Source of the DNA: Flavobacterium sp. MDT1-60
GTDB lineage: Bacteria > Bacteroidota > Bacteroidia > Flavobacteriales > Flavobacteriaceae
Direction: 5' to 3'
DNA: 64,000 nt
Assembly: GCF_014844035.1 (NCBI RefSeq)
Contig: NZ_CP062159.1
Span: forward strand, 4,712,001 to 4,776,000
Under the pieces are notes generated by a model. It was not told the origin of the DNA and made no database searches. It saw only the letters and a list, made by a program, of their open reading frames with translations. The number at the start of each line of letters is the position of its first letter. Within the stretch, counting starts at the first letter, position 1. A program made the translations under genes and the position numbers. Positions 17,261-24,974 of this stretch are shown here, piece after piece.

Positions 17261-17710
17261 ATGAAAATTACGATTCCCTTGTCGGCATTATTCCTATTAC
17301 TTACTACTACTCTATTCAGCCAGACTATTGCTGATTTAAAACTAAAACCCAAAGAAATTCCCAAAAGCTATTTTTTAAGCGACGGCCAAATTTGCGTTAC
17401 TAATGCGGCTTGTAATTTCTATACTGATATTACCACTTACAGCAACATTGTTGGAGTGGTGAAAAGCAAAGAAATTCAAAGTTTCAAAAGCAAAGCAGAC
17501 AGCGGTTCTATCATGTACATTGAATTTGAAAACAGATTTAAAGGTGACAAATTTCTGCAAGGATTGTTATGGGGAAAAGACGGTCAGCCAACAGACGAAC
17601 ATCCGGAAGAGTATCTTGCGAAAGGAAAATTTCTGATTATCTGGAGTTTTCATCCAGATAGTACCATTAAAGAAAAATCAGAAGCTAAAATTGATGCGAT
17701 TTTGCAGTAA
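17261..17710 (+). CDS. Secreted protein of unknown function
   Basis: This is a 149-residue product with a Sec signal peptide (residues 1-21, ending TLFSQ, typical of Bacteroidota). The mature part is mixed alpha/beta with two cysteines (QICVTNAACNF) that could form a disulfide in the periplasm. FLQGLLWGKDGQPTDEHPEEYLAKGKF looks like a conserved core. No domain was recognised. It is preceded by the leader sequence that is duplicated at 13552. A membrane-protein gene follows after 27 bases. Confidence 0.65.
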   Translation: MKITIPLSALFLLLTTTLFSQTIADLKLKPKEIPKSYFLSDGQICVTNAACNFYTDITTYSNIVGVVKSKEIQSFKSKADSGSIMYIEFENRFKGDKFLQGLLWGKDGQPTDEHPEEYLAKGKFLIIWSFHPDSTIKEKSEAKIDAILQ

Positions 17711-17737
17711 ACAATAAAAGCATAATTGTAAGACTAA

Positions 17738-18145
17738 ATGAAAAACATCTACAAAATAAGCTTCCAGATTTACAGAGCGATTTTAATTGCTAGTTTGCCA
17801 TTATTTTTATTTGCGAAAGTTATGGTTGGTGCAGCAGGACATAATACTGAAACTAGAACCACTGATTATTTATTAATTGGATTTGCAATTCTAACAGCAA
17901 TTTTATTAACTATTTTAAATAACTATAATCAGTCAAAAGATATCATTAGAAATCCTTTGCGGTTTACAATTATTAGTTTGGTTTTGGTAAGCATTATTTT
18001 TTTGTTTTATGGATTATATGATTTTACGTTACTTTATCTAAACCATAATTTTGTAGTGGAAGATAACATTCCTGTTACTATCCTTCTATTGTTAATTGCA
18101 TTAAGCGCAACACTTGTAATTGGATTGATAAAGAACAAAATATAA
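17738..18145 (+). CDS. Four-helix integral membrane protein of unknown function
   Basis: This 135-residue, very hydrophobic product has likely spans at about 10-29, 43-60, 74-98 and 110-130. One polar loop (GAAGHNTETRTTDY) contains a His and acidic residues. No family was recognised. It lies 27 bases behind a secreted-protein gene, and the two may share a transcript. Confidence 0.6.
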   Translation: MKNIYKISFQIYRAILIASLPLFLFAKVMVGAAGHNTETRTTDYLLIGFAILTAILLTILNNYNQSKDIIRNPLRFTIISLVLVSIIFLFYGLYDFTLLYLNHNFVVEDNIPVTILLLLIALSATLVIGLIKNKI

Positions 18146-18278
18146 GATTACCAATTCTTCAAATTCCTCTTATTAATACTAAGTTACTCTGGTAGATATA
18201 CCGAATTCAGGTAGTGGCAACGATAAGCAAAAAAATAAAACTATATTATCAAGTTAATAGTAATATTATAAAAACCAA

Positions 18279-18875
18279 ATGGAAAAAAACATTTTTAAAA
18301 GTACAGTAAGTTTTTTACCAATAGGATTTGGTTTGATTGGTGCATCTTTCTTTTTTGCAATATCATATTATTTATCATCAGGATTCACAAAACCTGAATC
18401 TTCAACTAATGGAGACTTAATTGCTTTTTGTATACTTATTGGTGTATTTTGTTTTTTTGGTTTATTGTCCTTATTTATGATTTTCAACATAAAAACAATT
18501 ACTCTGACAAACAAAAATTTAGTTATTGAGAGGCCTTTATTGTTTTTGAAATTTGTAATTCCATTAGAAAATATTCAAAATATACATGAAGAAGATTATG
18601 AAATTAATTCGGCAGCTAATAGCCGAAAAATAACTGTTTATAAAGGAGAAAAAATGACAATTGAAATTCAAAAAGGTAAAAAAATAGTATTTACATCATT
18701 TGAAATTTCAGAGTATGATGATTTAGCTCAGTATTTGAAAAATATAGAATTCAATATAACCGATAATGCAATCATTAAAAAGGATTATTCAAACAAGTCT
18801 AAAGTTTATTCCTGGCTTTTATTTATCTTTATCTTAACTATAATCCTAATTTACCAGTTACTAAAATCGAGATAA
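18279..18875 (+). CDS. Membrane protein with PH-like domain
   Basis: The 198-residue product has two N-terminal membrane spans (about 10-32 and 45-70), then a beta-rich cytoplasmic region (about 72-155: IKTITLTNKNLVIERPLLFLKFVIPLENIQNI) with the strand pattern of bacterial PH-like domains, and a last span at about 175-195. Such domains often sit in envelope-stress or lipid-associated membrane proteins. The assignment is by pattern only. It stands alone with about 130 bases of AT-rich sequence in front. Confidence 0.55.
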   Translation: MEKNIFKSTVSFLPIGFGLIGASFFFAISYYLSSGFTKPESSTNGDLIAFCILIGVFCFFGLLSLFMIFNIKTITLTNKNLVIERPLLFLKFVIPLENIQNIHEEDYEINSAANSRKITVYKGEKMTIEIQKGKKIVFTSFEISEYDDLAQYLKNIEFNITDNAIIKKDYSNKSKVYSWLLFIFILTIILIYQLLKSR

Positions 18876-18940
18876 AATTGCTAAATAACGTTTAAAATAA
18901 TTTTTATAACTTTCAAACGACTCATCAAAAAACATAAAAA

Positions 18941-19312
18941 ATGAAACCACAAGTTCGAATCCTAATTTACTCCATACTATTCTTTTTATACCTTTCTTCT
19001 ACTCCCCTTTTATTAACGTTGGGTGAAAAATTAAAAACCGATCCTTTTATTACTTTAGGCTTTGGTTTTGCTTTATTAAATATTGCTTATGCTTTCTTCG
19101 CTTTAAAATGGACTGTTTTACTAAATGTAATCTGTGCTATTGCAATTGCGGCTTTAGCCTTATTTTTAGCTTTGAAGTTTACCAATTTACATCTGTTTTT
19201 AAATTACGATCCTTATCAGGTTAAAACCGCAATACTAGCAAATGCTGTTTTCTCGATTATATTTTGGGAAATTGTTTATCAGGTAAAAATTAGAAAACAT
19301 ACTACACGTTAG
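18941..19312 (+). CDS. Four-helix integral membrane protein
   Basis: This 123-residue product has hydrophobic spans at about 7-25, 37-52, 55-78 and 98-115. Charged residues are confined to the termini and short loops (KLKTD, KIRKHTTR). No family was recognised. It is the last of a run of small envelope proteins starting at 16200. Confidence 0.6.
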   Translation: MKPQVRILIYSILFFLYLSSTPLLLTLGEKLKTDPFITLGFGFALLNIAYAFFALKWTVLLNVICAIAIAALALFLALKFTNLHLFLNYDPYQVKTAILANAVFSIIFWEIVYQVKIRKHTTR

Positions 19313-19410
19313 ACGCACTACTGTGCGTCTCTACAATAATCTTTGTACGGAATAAACTATTGAGATTATCCTCTATATAAATCCGCAGACGTGCACAGCC
19401 ATACGTCTTC
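19313..19410. repeat. AGACGCAC...GTGCGTCT hairpins
   Basis: AGACGCACTACTGTGCGTCT at 19311-19330 is a perfect 8-bp stem with a 4-base loop directly after a stop codon. A related, imperfect copy (AGACGTGCACAGCCATACGTCT) lies at 19386-19407. The terminator at 21407 uses a similar stem. Confidence 0.65.
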
Positions 19411-19498
19411 GCTTCTATTTAATTTAAAATTCGTAAATTTAGTACACGACTATTATTTAATGGTGGGAATTAAGTTTAATTTTTTAAAAATTAATGGT

Positions 19499-19888
19499 AT
19501 GAAAACTAAAAAAATATGGGCTAATTTGGCAGTAGAAGACTTAGCACGAACTACCAAATTTTATAGCGAACTGGGTTTTAAACCAAATGGTACAAACGAA
19601 GAATTGACCAGTTTTTGTTTTGGAGATGATAATTTTATAATTCATTTTTTTATAAAAGAAAGATTTAAATGGGCGGTGAATGACGAGGCTTCCGATTTAA
19701 AGCAGGGCAATGAAATTATATTTTCGCTTTCGGCTGAAAGTGTAGATGAAGTGCTTCAGCGATTATTGGCTGTTAAAAATGCCGGTGGAAGAATTTTTGC
19801 TGAACCTCAAAATTTTGAAAAAGGCTATTTCTTTGGATTCTCAGATCCTGATGGTCACAAATTTAATGTGTTGTATTGGCCGAAATAA
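19499..19888 (+). CDS. VOC (glyoxalase/bleomycin resistance) family protein
   Basis: This 129-residue protein has the paired beta-alpha-beta-beta-beta repeats of the vicinal oxygen chelate fold: KIWANLAVEDLARTTKFYSELGF at the start and FFGFSDPDGHKFNVLYW at the end. PDGH with the late aromatic Trp is the usual C-terminal strand of lactoylglutathione lyase-like members. The ATG at 19499 is chosen because the domain begins immediately; an earlier in-frame ATG would add 36 residues that overlap a repeat. Substrate cannot be deduced. Confidence 0.85.
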   Translation: MKTKKIWANLAVEDLARTTKFYSELGFKPNGTNEELTSFCFGDDNFIIHFFIKERFKWAVNDEASDLKQGNEIIFSLSAESVDEVLQRLLAVKNAGGRIFAEPQNFEKGYFFGFSDPDGHKFNVLYWPK

Positions 19889-19977
19889 GATGGAACCATA
19901 GCAAGACATTTTGGCGGAATTACTTTGTTCTTCGCAAAGTGATGCCCATTTTTTCTGTGAAATACTAAATTTCTACA

Positions 19978-20091
19978 CTAGCCCCGATGGGAGGGAAAAT
20001 CTTTTTGTGGTGGGGTTCACCACAAAAAATTGGAAGGAACAGCGGGACGGGTCGTTCTTATGAAAACGAAAATTTCTGCTTCTAAAAATTA
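19978..20091 (+). repeat. CTAGCCCCGAT element, copy 2 (core TGTGGTGG..CCACCACA)
   Basis: It has the same ends as the copy at 13413 (CTAGCCCCGATG and AGCGGGACGGGTCG plus about 35 shared flanking bases), but the middle is TTTTTGTGGTGGGGTTCACCACAAAAA, given here as left arm TTTTTGTGGTG and right arm CACCACAAAAA. The core differs while the ends stay the same. The rest of the 19889-20191 spacer shows no gene. Confidence 0.75.
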
Positions 20092-20191
20092 AAATCCTAA
20101 ATGTAATACCAGTCGTTTTTCATTCAAAAAAAAGATGTAATACAATTTCAAAACTAATATATTTACGCCTTCAAATCAATAGGTCTTTAGA

Positions 20192-20893
20192 ATGAAAAAA
20201 ATTACCGTTTTCTTTTCAATATTATTTTTAGCGCTTTCTTCTTGTGGCGTAAAAACCACGCAATCCTTAATTAGCGATGGGAATTATGATGCTGCAATAG
20301 ATAAAGCTGTAGAGGCTTTAAAAACTAAAAAAGAGGCGAAAGGAAAACAGGATTATGTTTATTTGCTCGAAGAGGCGTTTGCAAAAGCGAAAGACAGGGA
20401 TTTGCGTGATCTTGATTTGCTGGCGAAAGATGCCAATCCGGCGAATTCAGAACGTGTTTATAATACGTATTTGCAATTGAATAATCGTCAGGAGAAAATT
20501 AGGCCTTTACTGCCTTTGCCGTTACTTAAGCAAGGCAAAAATGCTTCTTTTGCATTTGATAATTATTCGGATCAGATTGTAAAGAGTAAAAATGCATTGT
20601 CGAAATATTTGTATGGAAATGCATCTGCGCTTTTAAAATCGAGTAACAAACTGGATTTTAGAAAAGCCTACAATGACTTATCTTATTTGGAAAGTATTAA
20701 TCCGGGATATCAAAATACTAAAAAACTGATGGATGATGCACAATTTAAAGGAACTGATTTTGTAGATGTTTATGCTAAAAATCAAACCAATATGGTGATT
20801 CCGAAACAACTTCAGGATGATTTATTGGATATTAAGACTTACGGATTAAATGATAAATGGACGGTTTATCATAGCGCCAGACAAAAAATGTAA
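20192..20893 (+). CDS. Lipoprotein, N-terminal part (frameshifted)
   Basis: A lipoprotein signal peptide ends LALSSC with Cys18. The following region (SDGNYDAAIDKAVEALKTKK, DYVYLLEEAFAKAKDRD) looks like TPR-type helical pairs and suggests a protein-binding scaffold in the envelope. The frame ends at ATG TAA after six A at 20883-20888. With one more A it would run on as RQKNVKYDYSLIVNF into the next entry, and the combined protein would be about 395 residues. I read this as one gene broken by a homopolymer indel. Confidence 0.7.
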   Translation: MKKITVFFSILFLALSSCGVKTTQSLISDGNYDAAIDKAVEALKTKKEAKGKQDYVYLLEEAFAKAKDRDLRDLDLLAKDANPANSERVYNTYLQLNNRQEKIRPLLPLPLLKQGKNASFAFDNYSDQIVKSKNALSKYLYGNASALLKSSNKLDFRKAYNDLSYLESINPGYQNTKKLMDDAQFKGTDFVDVYAKNQTNMVIPKQLQDDLLDIKTYGLNDKWTVYHSARQKM

Positions 20894-20907
20894 AGTACGA
20901 TTATAGT

Positions 20908-21378
20908 TTGATTGTAAATTTTGTACAAATTAATATCTCGCCTGAGCAAATTAAGGAAAAAGAATTCATCAAAGAAAGACAAGTTAAAGATGGTGTAAAA
21001 ACGCTTTTGGACAGCAGAGGCAGACCTGTGAAAGATAGTCTTGGTAAGGAAATAAAAGTGGATAACTACAGAACACTTCGTGCCAATATATACGAGTTTA
21101 GACAATTTAAATCGTGCCAGGTTACGGCAAAAGTGGATTACGTAGACAGTAAGACAAATGCTTTGCTGCAATCGTTTCCGATAACAAGCGAATTTATTTT
21201 TGAGAATATTTATTCGACTTACAAAGGAGATAAAAGCGCTTGCGAAGACAATTATATGAGTTATTTTAATAAACGCGCTGTGCCATTTCCGAATAATGAA
21301 CAAATGGTTTATGACACTGGTGAAGATTTAAAAGCCAGACTTAAGGATATTATTGTTAAGAACAGGTTTAGGGGGTAA
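20908..21378 (+). CDS. Lipoprotein, C-terminal part (frameshifted continuation)
   Basis: This frame encodes YDYSLIVNFVQINISPEQIKEKEF, then KDGVKTLLDSRGRPVKDSLG, then a beta-rich segment (FKSCQVTAKVDYVDSKTNALL). Its natural start is inside the previous entry, about 20887. The nearest formal start is TTG at 20908, with no promoter or spacer, so it is unlikely to be translated on its own. If the A-run indel is real, the second half of the lipoprotein is lost. A -1 slip on AAA AAA could rescue it but is not needed to explain the data. A terminator follows. Confidence 0.6.
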   Translation: MIVNFVQINISPEQIKEKEFIKERQVKDGVKTLLDSRGRPVKDSLGKEIKVDNYRTLRANIYEFRQFKSCQVTAKVDYVDSKTNALLQSFPITSEFIFENIYSTYKGDKSACEDNYMSYFNKRAVPFPNNEQMVYDTGEDLKARLKDIIVKNRFRG

Positions 21379-21406
21379 TTTAGAAGCATAAAAAAAGTAA
21401 TATATT

Positions 21407-21435
21407 AAGACGTACAATTTGTGCGTCTTTTTTTT
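21407..21435 (+). terminator. Terminator after the split lipoprotein
   Basis: AAGACGTAC-AATTT-GTGCGTCTT is followed by T-run; the stem contains a G-T pair. Confidence 0.75.
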
Positions 21436-21526
21436 GTAGAAAATTTAAAGTACGCTTTAGAAATTTACTGAAGAATAAAATATTTTAAAAAAATCACAAA
21501 AATATTTTGCGCAACCAAAAAGTTGC

Positions 21527-21558
21527 TTATATTTGCAACTAATTAGTTGCAAATATAA
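21527..21558. promoter_or_regulatory. 32-bp perfect palindrome, likely ArsR operator, overlapping the -7 box
   Basis: The inner 20 bases read TTGCAACTAATTAGTTGCAA; symmetry extends perfectly from 21527 to 21558. The promoter -7 box TATATTTG (21528-21535) lies within the left half, and the ATG is at 21570. A further GCAAC/GTTGC pair lies just upstream (21521-21526). Binding of the ArsR protein encoded next would block its own promoter. Confidence 0.8.
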
Positions 21559-21569
21559 ATGATTCAAAA

Positions 21570-21896
21570 ATGAACAGAGACATTTTTCAGGCCATTGCCG
21601 ATCCGACCCGACGAGCAATTTTAGTATTGGTTGCCACAAACGCTTTGACACCAAATGCCATTGCGGAGCAATTTAATACGACGAGACAAGCCGTTTCTAA
21701 ACACATTAAAATTCTCAATGAATGCGAATTATTAGCCGAGAAGAAAGTCGGAAGAGAAATCTATTACCAGCTAAAAATTGACAAAATGAAAGAAATTGAC
21801 AAATGGTTAGAACAGTTTAAGGAAATTTGGGAAAGCCGTTTCAGTCAATTAGATCAAGTATTAATGAATCTTAAAGCTAAAGAAAATGAAATCTAA
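21570..21896 (+). CDS. ArsR-family winged-helix repressor
   Basis: This 108-residue protein shows the ArsR/SmtB winged helix: FQAIADPTRRAILVLVATNALTPNAIAEQF, recognition helix TTRQAVSKHIKILNECELL, then the beta wing KKVGREIYYQL. The metal-binding Cys motif of ArsR/SmtB members is absent, so it belongs to the non-metal group that is typically paired with an SRPBCC protein. Its stop overlaps the start of that partner by 11 bases, so translation is coupled. A 32-bp palindrome over its promoter argues for autorepression. Confidence 0.92.
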   Translation: MNRDIFQAIADPTRRAILVLVATNALTPNAIAEQFNTTRQAVSKHIKILNECELLAEKKVGREIYYQLKIDKMKEIDKWLEQFKEIWESRFSQLDQVLMNLKAKENEI

Positions 21897-22389
21897 TCTA
21901 TTGATGAATTTTACCGTAGACAAAGAAAACAGCACGGTAAACGTAAAACGCGAATTTAACGCTCCACTTGCTGATGTTTGGTCGGCCTGGACACAACCGG
22001 AAATATTAGACCAATGGTGGGCGCCGGCTCCGTGGAAAGCCAGAACAAAAAGCATGGATTTCAAGGAAGGCGGAAGAAGACTGTACGCCATGGTTGGCCC
22101 TGAGGGCGAAGAGCATTGGGCTATAGCCGATTTTACTTCGATTACGCCTAAATCTAACTTTAAATATCTGGATGCTTTTAGCGACAGCGAGGGAAACTTA
22201 AACAAAGATTTTCCGCGTTCTGACTGGAATGTAAATTTCTCTGAACAAGGAACTTCTACCATTGTTGATATTGCGATTAAACATGAAAACCTTTCTGATT
22301 TGGAAAAAATCATTGAAATGGGTTTCAAAGAAGGCTTCACTATTGCTATGGAAGGTTTGGATGAAATTTTTGCTTCGAGAGGAAAGTAA
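21886..22389 (+). CDS. SRPBCC / AHSA1-like ligand-binding protein
   Basis: This 167-residue START-like protein has the AHSA1 signature: VKREFNAPLADVWSAWTQPEILDQWWAP, then the glycine-rich DFKEGGRRLYAMVGPEGEEHW, and the long C-terminal helix GFTIAMEGLDEIFASRG. The hydrophobic helix-grip cavity binds small lipophilic ligands in this superfamily. The ArsR-AHSA1 pairing is common and suggests that the regulator's signal and this protein's ligand are related, though neither is known. It overlaps the regulator by 11 bases and ends with a terminator. Confidence 0.92.
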   Translation: MKSNLLMNFTVDKENSTVNVKREFNAPLADVWSAWTQPEILDQWWAPAPWKARTKSMDFKEGGRRLYAMVGPEGEEHWAIADFTSITPKSNFKYLDAFSDSEGNLNKDFPRSDWNVNFSEQGTSTIVDIAIKHENLSDLEKIIEMGFKEGFTIAMEGLDEIFASRGK

Positions 22390-22411
22390 AATTTATTATT
22401 ATATTTTATGG

Positions 22412-22443
22412 AATCCCGTTTCGATTGAAGTGGGATTTTTTTT
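22412..22443 (+). terminator. Terminator after ArsR-SRPBCC operon
   Basis: AATCCCG-TTTCGATTGAAG-TGGGATT and a T8 run follow the SRPBCC stop by about 20 bases. The same stem follows lysA. Confidence 0.85.
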
Positions 22444-22515
22444 GCTATTTATTTTAAATCCTTACATTTATATTTCAAAATTCGCTTTCACTTTTTAATT
22501 TTGAAAAACATTACA

Positions 22516-23196
22516 ATGACAATCTCAGAAGAAAATAAATTAGATAATCCGGTTTGGTATTCTTTAACAGAAAACCATCGGGAATTTGCTATTGATTATG
22601 GAAATACTAAGTTTTATAATCCGGATTATTGTCCGTTTGGAAGCTTTACCCATTTAGAAAATACGGCCATTGCAACCAAAGAATATTCGGCCTTAATCGA
22701 TAATTTCTTTATTGTTGGTGAAAAGCCTGAAATAGCTTCTACTTTAAAGATTGCAAAAGAATTGGTTTGTCTTCAAATGATTATTAATGAAAAAATTCAA
22801 CTTCCAATAGAATCCGAAATCGTCAAATTGACTGTAGAGCATAATGAAATTTTATGTGATTTGGTTAATTTAGTACAGCCTGGTTATTTTAAAAACAAAA
22901 CTATGATGCTTGGAGATTATTACGGAATTTTTAAAGACAATCAATTAATCGCCATTACTGGTGAGCGTATGAAAATGAATTGTTTTACCGAACTAAGTGC
23001 GATAATTACACATCCTGATCATACCGGAAAAGGTTATGCCAAACAACTTATTACTCATGTTGTAAATGCTATTTTTGATCAGAACAAAATTCCATTTTTG
23101 CATGTTGCAGAACATAATATCGGTGCTGTCTCCTTATATGAGAAGCTGGGTTTTAGTACAAGACGTAAAATGAGTTTCTGGAATATTACCAAATAA
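22516..23196 (+). CDS. GNAT-family N-acetyltransferase (FR47-like)
   Basis: The product is 226 residues from the ATG at 22516; a TTG at 22501 is also in frame. The C-terminal half holds the GNAT core: ELSAIITHPDHTGKGYAKQLITHVV carries the R/Q-x-x-G-x-G/A acetyl-CoA loop in the form TGKGYA. PFLHVAEHNIGAVSLYEKLGF is the usual end of the fold, and the layout matches FR47-type enzymes. The N-terminal half is a variable, degenerate GNAT-like region. The acceptor is unknown. It lies alone between two terminator-like hairpins. Confidence 0.85.
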   Translation: MTISEENKLDNPVWYSLTENHREFAIDYGNTKFYNPDYCPFGSFTHLENTAIATKEYSALIDNFFIVGEKPEIASTLKIAKELVCLQMIINEKIQLPIESEIVKLTVEHNEILCDLVNLVQPGYFKNKTMMLGDYYGIFKDNQLIAITGERMKMNCFTELSAIITHPDHTGKGYAKQLITHVVNAIFDQNKIPFLHVAEHNIGAVSLYEKLGFSTRRKMSFWNITK

Positions 23197-23222
23197 AAGT
23201 CGAGCTTACTGACCGCTGATTT

Positions 23223-23354
23223 AACCACAAAGTTCGCAAGAGTTTTACGCAAGGTTCGCTAAGCTTTATGCGTAAATTAATCTCGCAAAGACGCAGAGCC
23301 GCAAAGAAAACTTAAAAAGAAAAACTTTGCGACTTTGCGTCTTTGCGAGATTTT
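23223..23354. repeat. CGCAAAG-family repeat with long inverted pair, between convergent genes
   Basis: AATCTCGCAAAGACGCAGAG begins at 23279 and its inverse, ending GCGTCTTTGCGAGATT, occupies 23326-23353. Both arms are about 28 bases. It probably also ends transcription of the two convergent genes. Confidence 0.75.
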
Positions 23355-23358
23355 TTTT

Positions 23359-24894
23359 CTACCCTAGCCAGCCATCACGATCCAAACTTCTGTATTGAAT
23401 GGCCTCGGCTATGTGTTGAGAGATTACTGTTGGTGCGGCGTCTAAGTCGGCTATGGTTCGAGCTACTTTCAGGATTCTGTCGTACGCTCTTGCGGAGAGG
23501 TTTAGACGTTCCATGGCGGTTTTTAATAATTCTTTTGATTGCTCGTCTAATGCGCAATACTCCCGAATTAATTTGCTGCTCATTTGTGCATTATAATGTA
23601 TGTTTTCGATTTCTTCGAATCGTTTGGTTTGAATTTCTCTGGCCGCGGTAACACGTTTTCTGATTTCGACGCTACTTTCGGCTTTTCGGTCATCGGCCAA
23701 TTTCTCGAATGGAACAGGTGTTACTTCTATATGAATGTCGATTCGGTCTAATAAGGGGCCGGAAATTTTGCTCAAATAGCGTTGCATTTCGTGTGGAGAA
23801 GAAGTATTGGGCATACTTGGATCGTTGAAAAAACCACTCGGACTCGGATTCATACTCGCCACTAACATAAATGACGATGGATATGTAACCGTGAATTTTG
23901 CACGTGAAATCGTTACTTCACGATCTTCAAGCGGCTGACGCATCACTTCTAAAACATCGCGTTTGAATTCCGGCAATTCATCTAAAAATAAAACGCCATT
24001 ATGCGCCATTGAGATTTCGCCGGGTTGCGGATAACTTCCGCCTCCAACTAAAGCCACATTTGAAATAGTATGATGCGGACTACGAAACGGCCGTTGATTC
24101 ATTAAACCAACTTCTTTTAATTTTCCGGCCACACTGTGAATTTTAGTTGTTTCAAGAGCTTCACGCAAGGTCATTGGTGGTAAAATACTCGGAACCCTTT
24201 TCGCTAACATTGTTTTTCCTGCTCCCGGTGGACCGATTAAAATAATATTATGACCTCCGGCCGCTGCTATTTCCATGCAACGTTTAATACTTTCCTGTCC
24301 ACGAACATCAGAAAAATCAAATTCGGGAAAATCTAAGGTTTTATAAAACTCGGCTCTGGTATCAATAACTGTAGGTTTTAGATCTCCTTTTCCATTAAAA
24401 AAGTTAATTACTTCCTGCAAATTGGTAACACCATACACATCCAAACCAGCAACAATGGCGGCTTCTTTTACATTCTGGATCGGAAGAAAAAAGCCTTTAT
24501 ACCCTTCTTCTTTGGCTTTTATGGCAATCGGCAATGCTCCGCGAATAGGCTGCAAACTTCCGTCTAAAGAAAGTTCACCCATAATAATATATTGTTCTAT
24601 TTCGGGCGCTTTGATCTGATCTGAACCAACTAATATTCCCATTGCTAAAGGTAAATCATAAGCAGAACCTTCTTTCCGAAGGTCGGCGGGTGCCATATTA
24701 ATGGTTATCTTTTTTCCAGGAAAATTTAATCCGTTATTTTTAAGAGCAGCTGCAATCCTGAAACTGCTTTCCTTAATAGCACTATCCGGCAAACCAACTA
24801 AGTGTAAACCAATACCTTTGTCCATATGAACCTCGATGGTGATGGTAGTTGCTTCTACTCCAAAAACCGCACTTCCGTAAACTTTTACTAACAT
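23359..24894 (-). CDS. comM: YifB family Mg chelatase-like AAA ATPase (ComM)
   Basis: This 511-residue protein has a Lon-protease-like N-terminal domain (1-170, with GLPDSAIKESSFRIAAAL and INMAPADLRKEGSAYDLPLA), an AAA+ Mg-chelatase domain with Walker A GPPGAGKTML at 221-230 and Walker B GVLFLDELPEF, and the C-terminal Mg_chelatase_C domain (YNAQMSSKLIREYC...RAYDRILKVARTIADL). ComM is a hexameric helicase that promotes branch migration during integration of foreign DNA in natural transformation. The family is widespread and its role here is inferred by homology. The start at the first Met fits the family's MLVKVYGSAVFG beginning. Confidence 0.93.
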   Translation of the reverse strand: MLVKVYGSAVFGVEATTITIEVHMDKGIGLHLVGLPDSAIKESSFRIAAALKNNGLNFPGKKITINMAPADLRKEGSAYDLPLAMGILVGSDQIKAPEIEQYIIMGELSLDGSLQPIRGALPIAIKAKEEGYKGFFLPIQNVKEAAIVAGLDVYGVTNLQEVINFFNGKGDLKPTVIDTRAEFYKTLDFPEFDFSDVRGQESIKRCMEIAAAGGHNIILIGPPGAGKTMLAKRVPSILPPMTLREALETTKIHSVAGKLKEVGLMNQRPFRSPHHTISNVALVGGGSYPQPGEISMAHNGVLFLDELPEFKRDVLEVMRQPLEDREVTISRAKFTVTYPSSFMLVASMNPSPSGFFNDPSMPNTSSPHEMQRYLSKISGPLLDRIDIHIEVTPVPFEKLADDRKAESSVEIRKRVTAAREIQTKRFEEIENIHYNAQMSSKLIREYCALDEQSKELLKTAMERLNLSARAYDRILKVARTIADLDAAPTVISQHIAEAIQYRSLDRDGWLG

Positions 24895-24974
24895 AATTTC
24901 AAATTCATTAAATGTTTTTAAATCTAATGAAAATAATTATGTTGTAACTATTTTACTACAAAAAAAATATATTT

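Noticed and set aside
20883..20889. Programmed -1 frameshift in the lipoprotein gene
   Set aside because: The A run could slip, but there is no clear X XXY YYZ heptamer in phase and no following stem-loop; a simple one-base indel is the better explanation.
20869..21303. 144-codon minus-strand frame opposite the split lipoprotein
   Set aside because: The plus-strand frames have a signal peptide and complement each other; the minus frame is Phe/Ile-rich without recognised features, as expected for antisense reading of AT-rich coding DNA.
23343..23651. 102-codon plus-strand frame opposite comM
   Set aside because: It is a shadow of the strongly supported ComM gene and begins in the terminator-like repeat.
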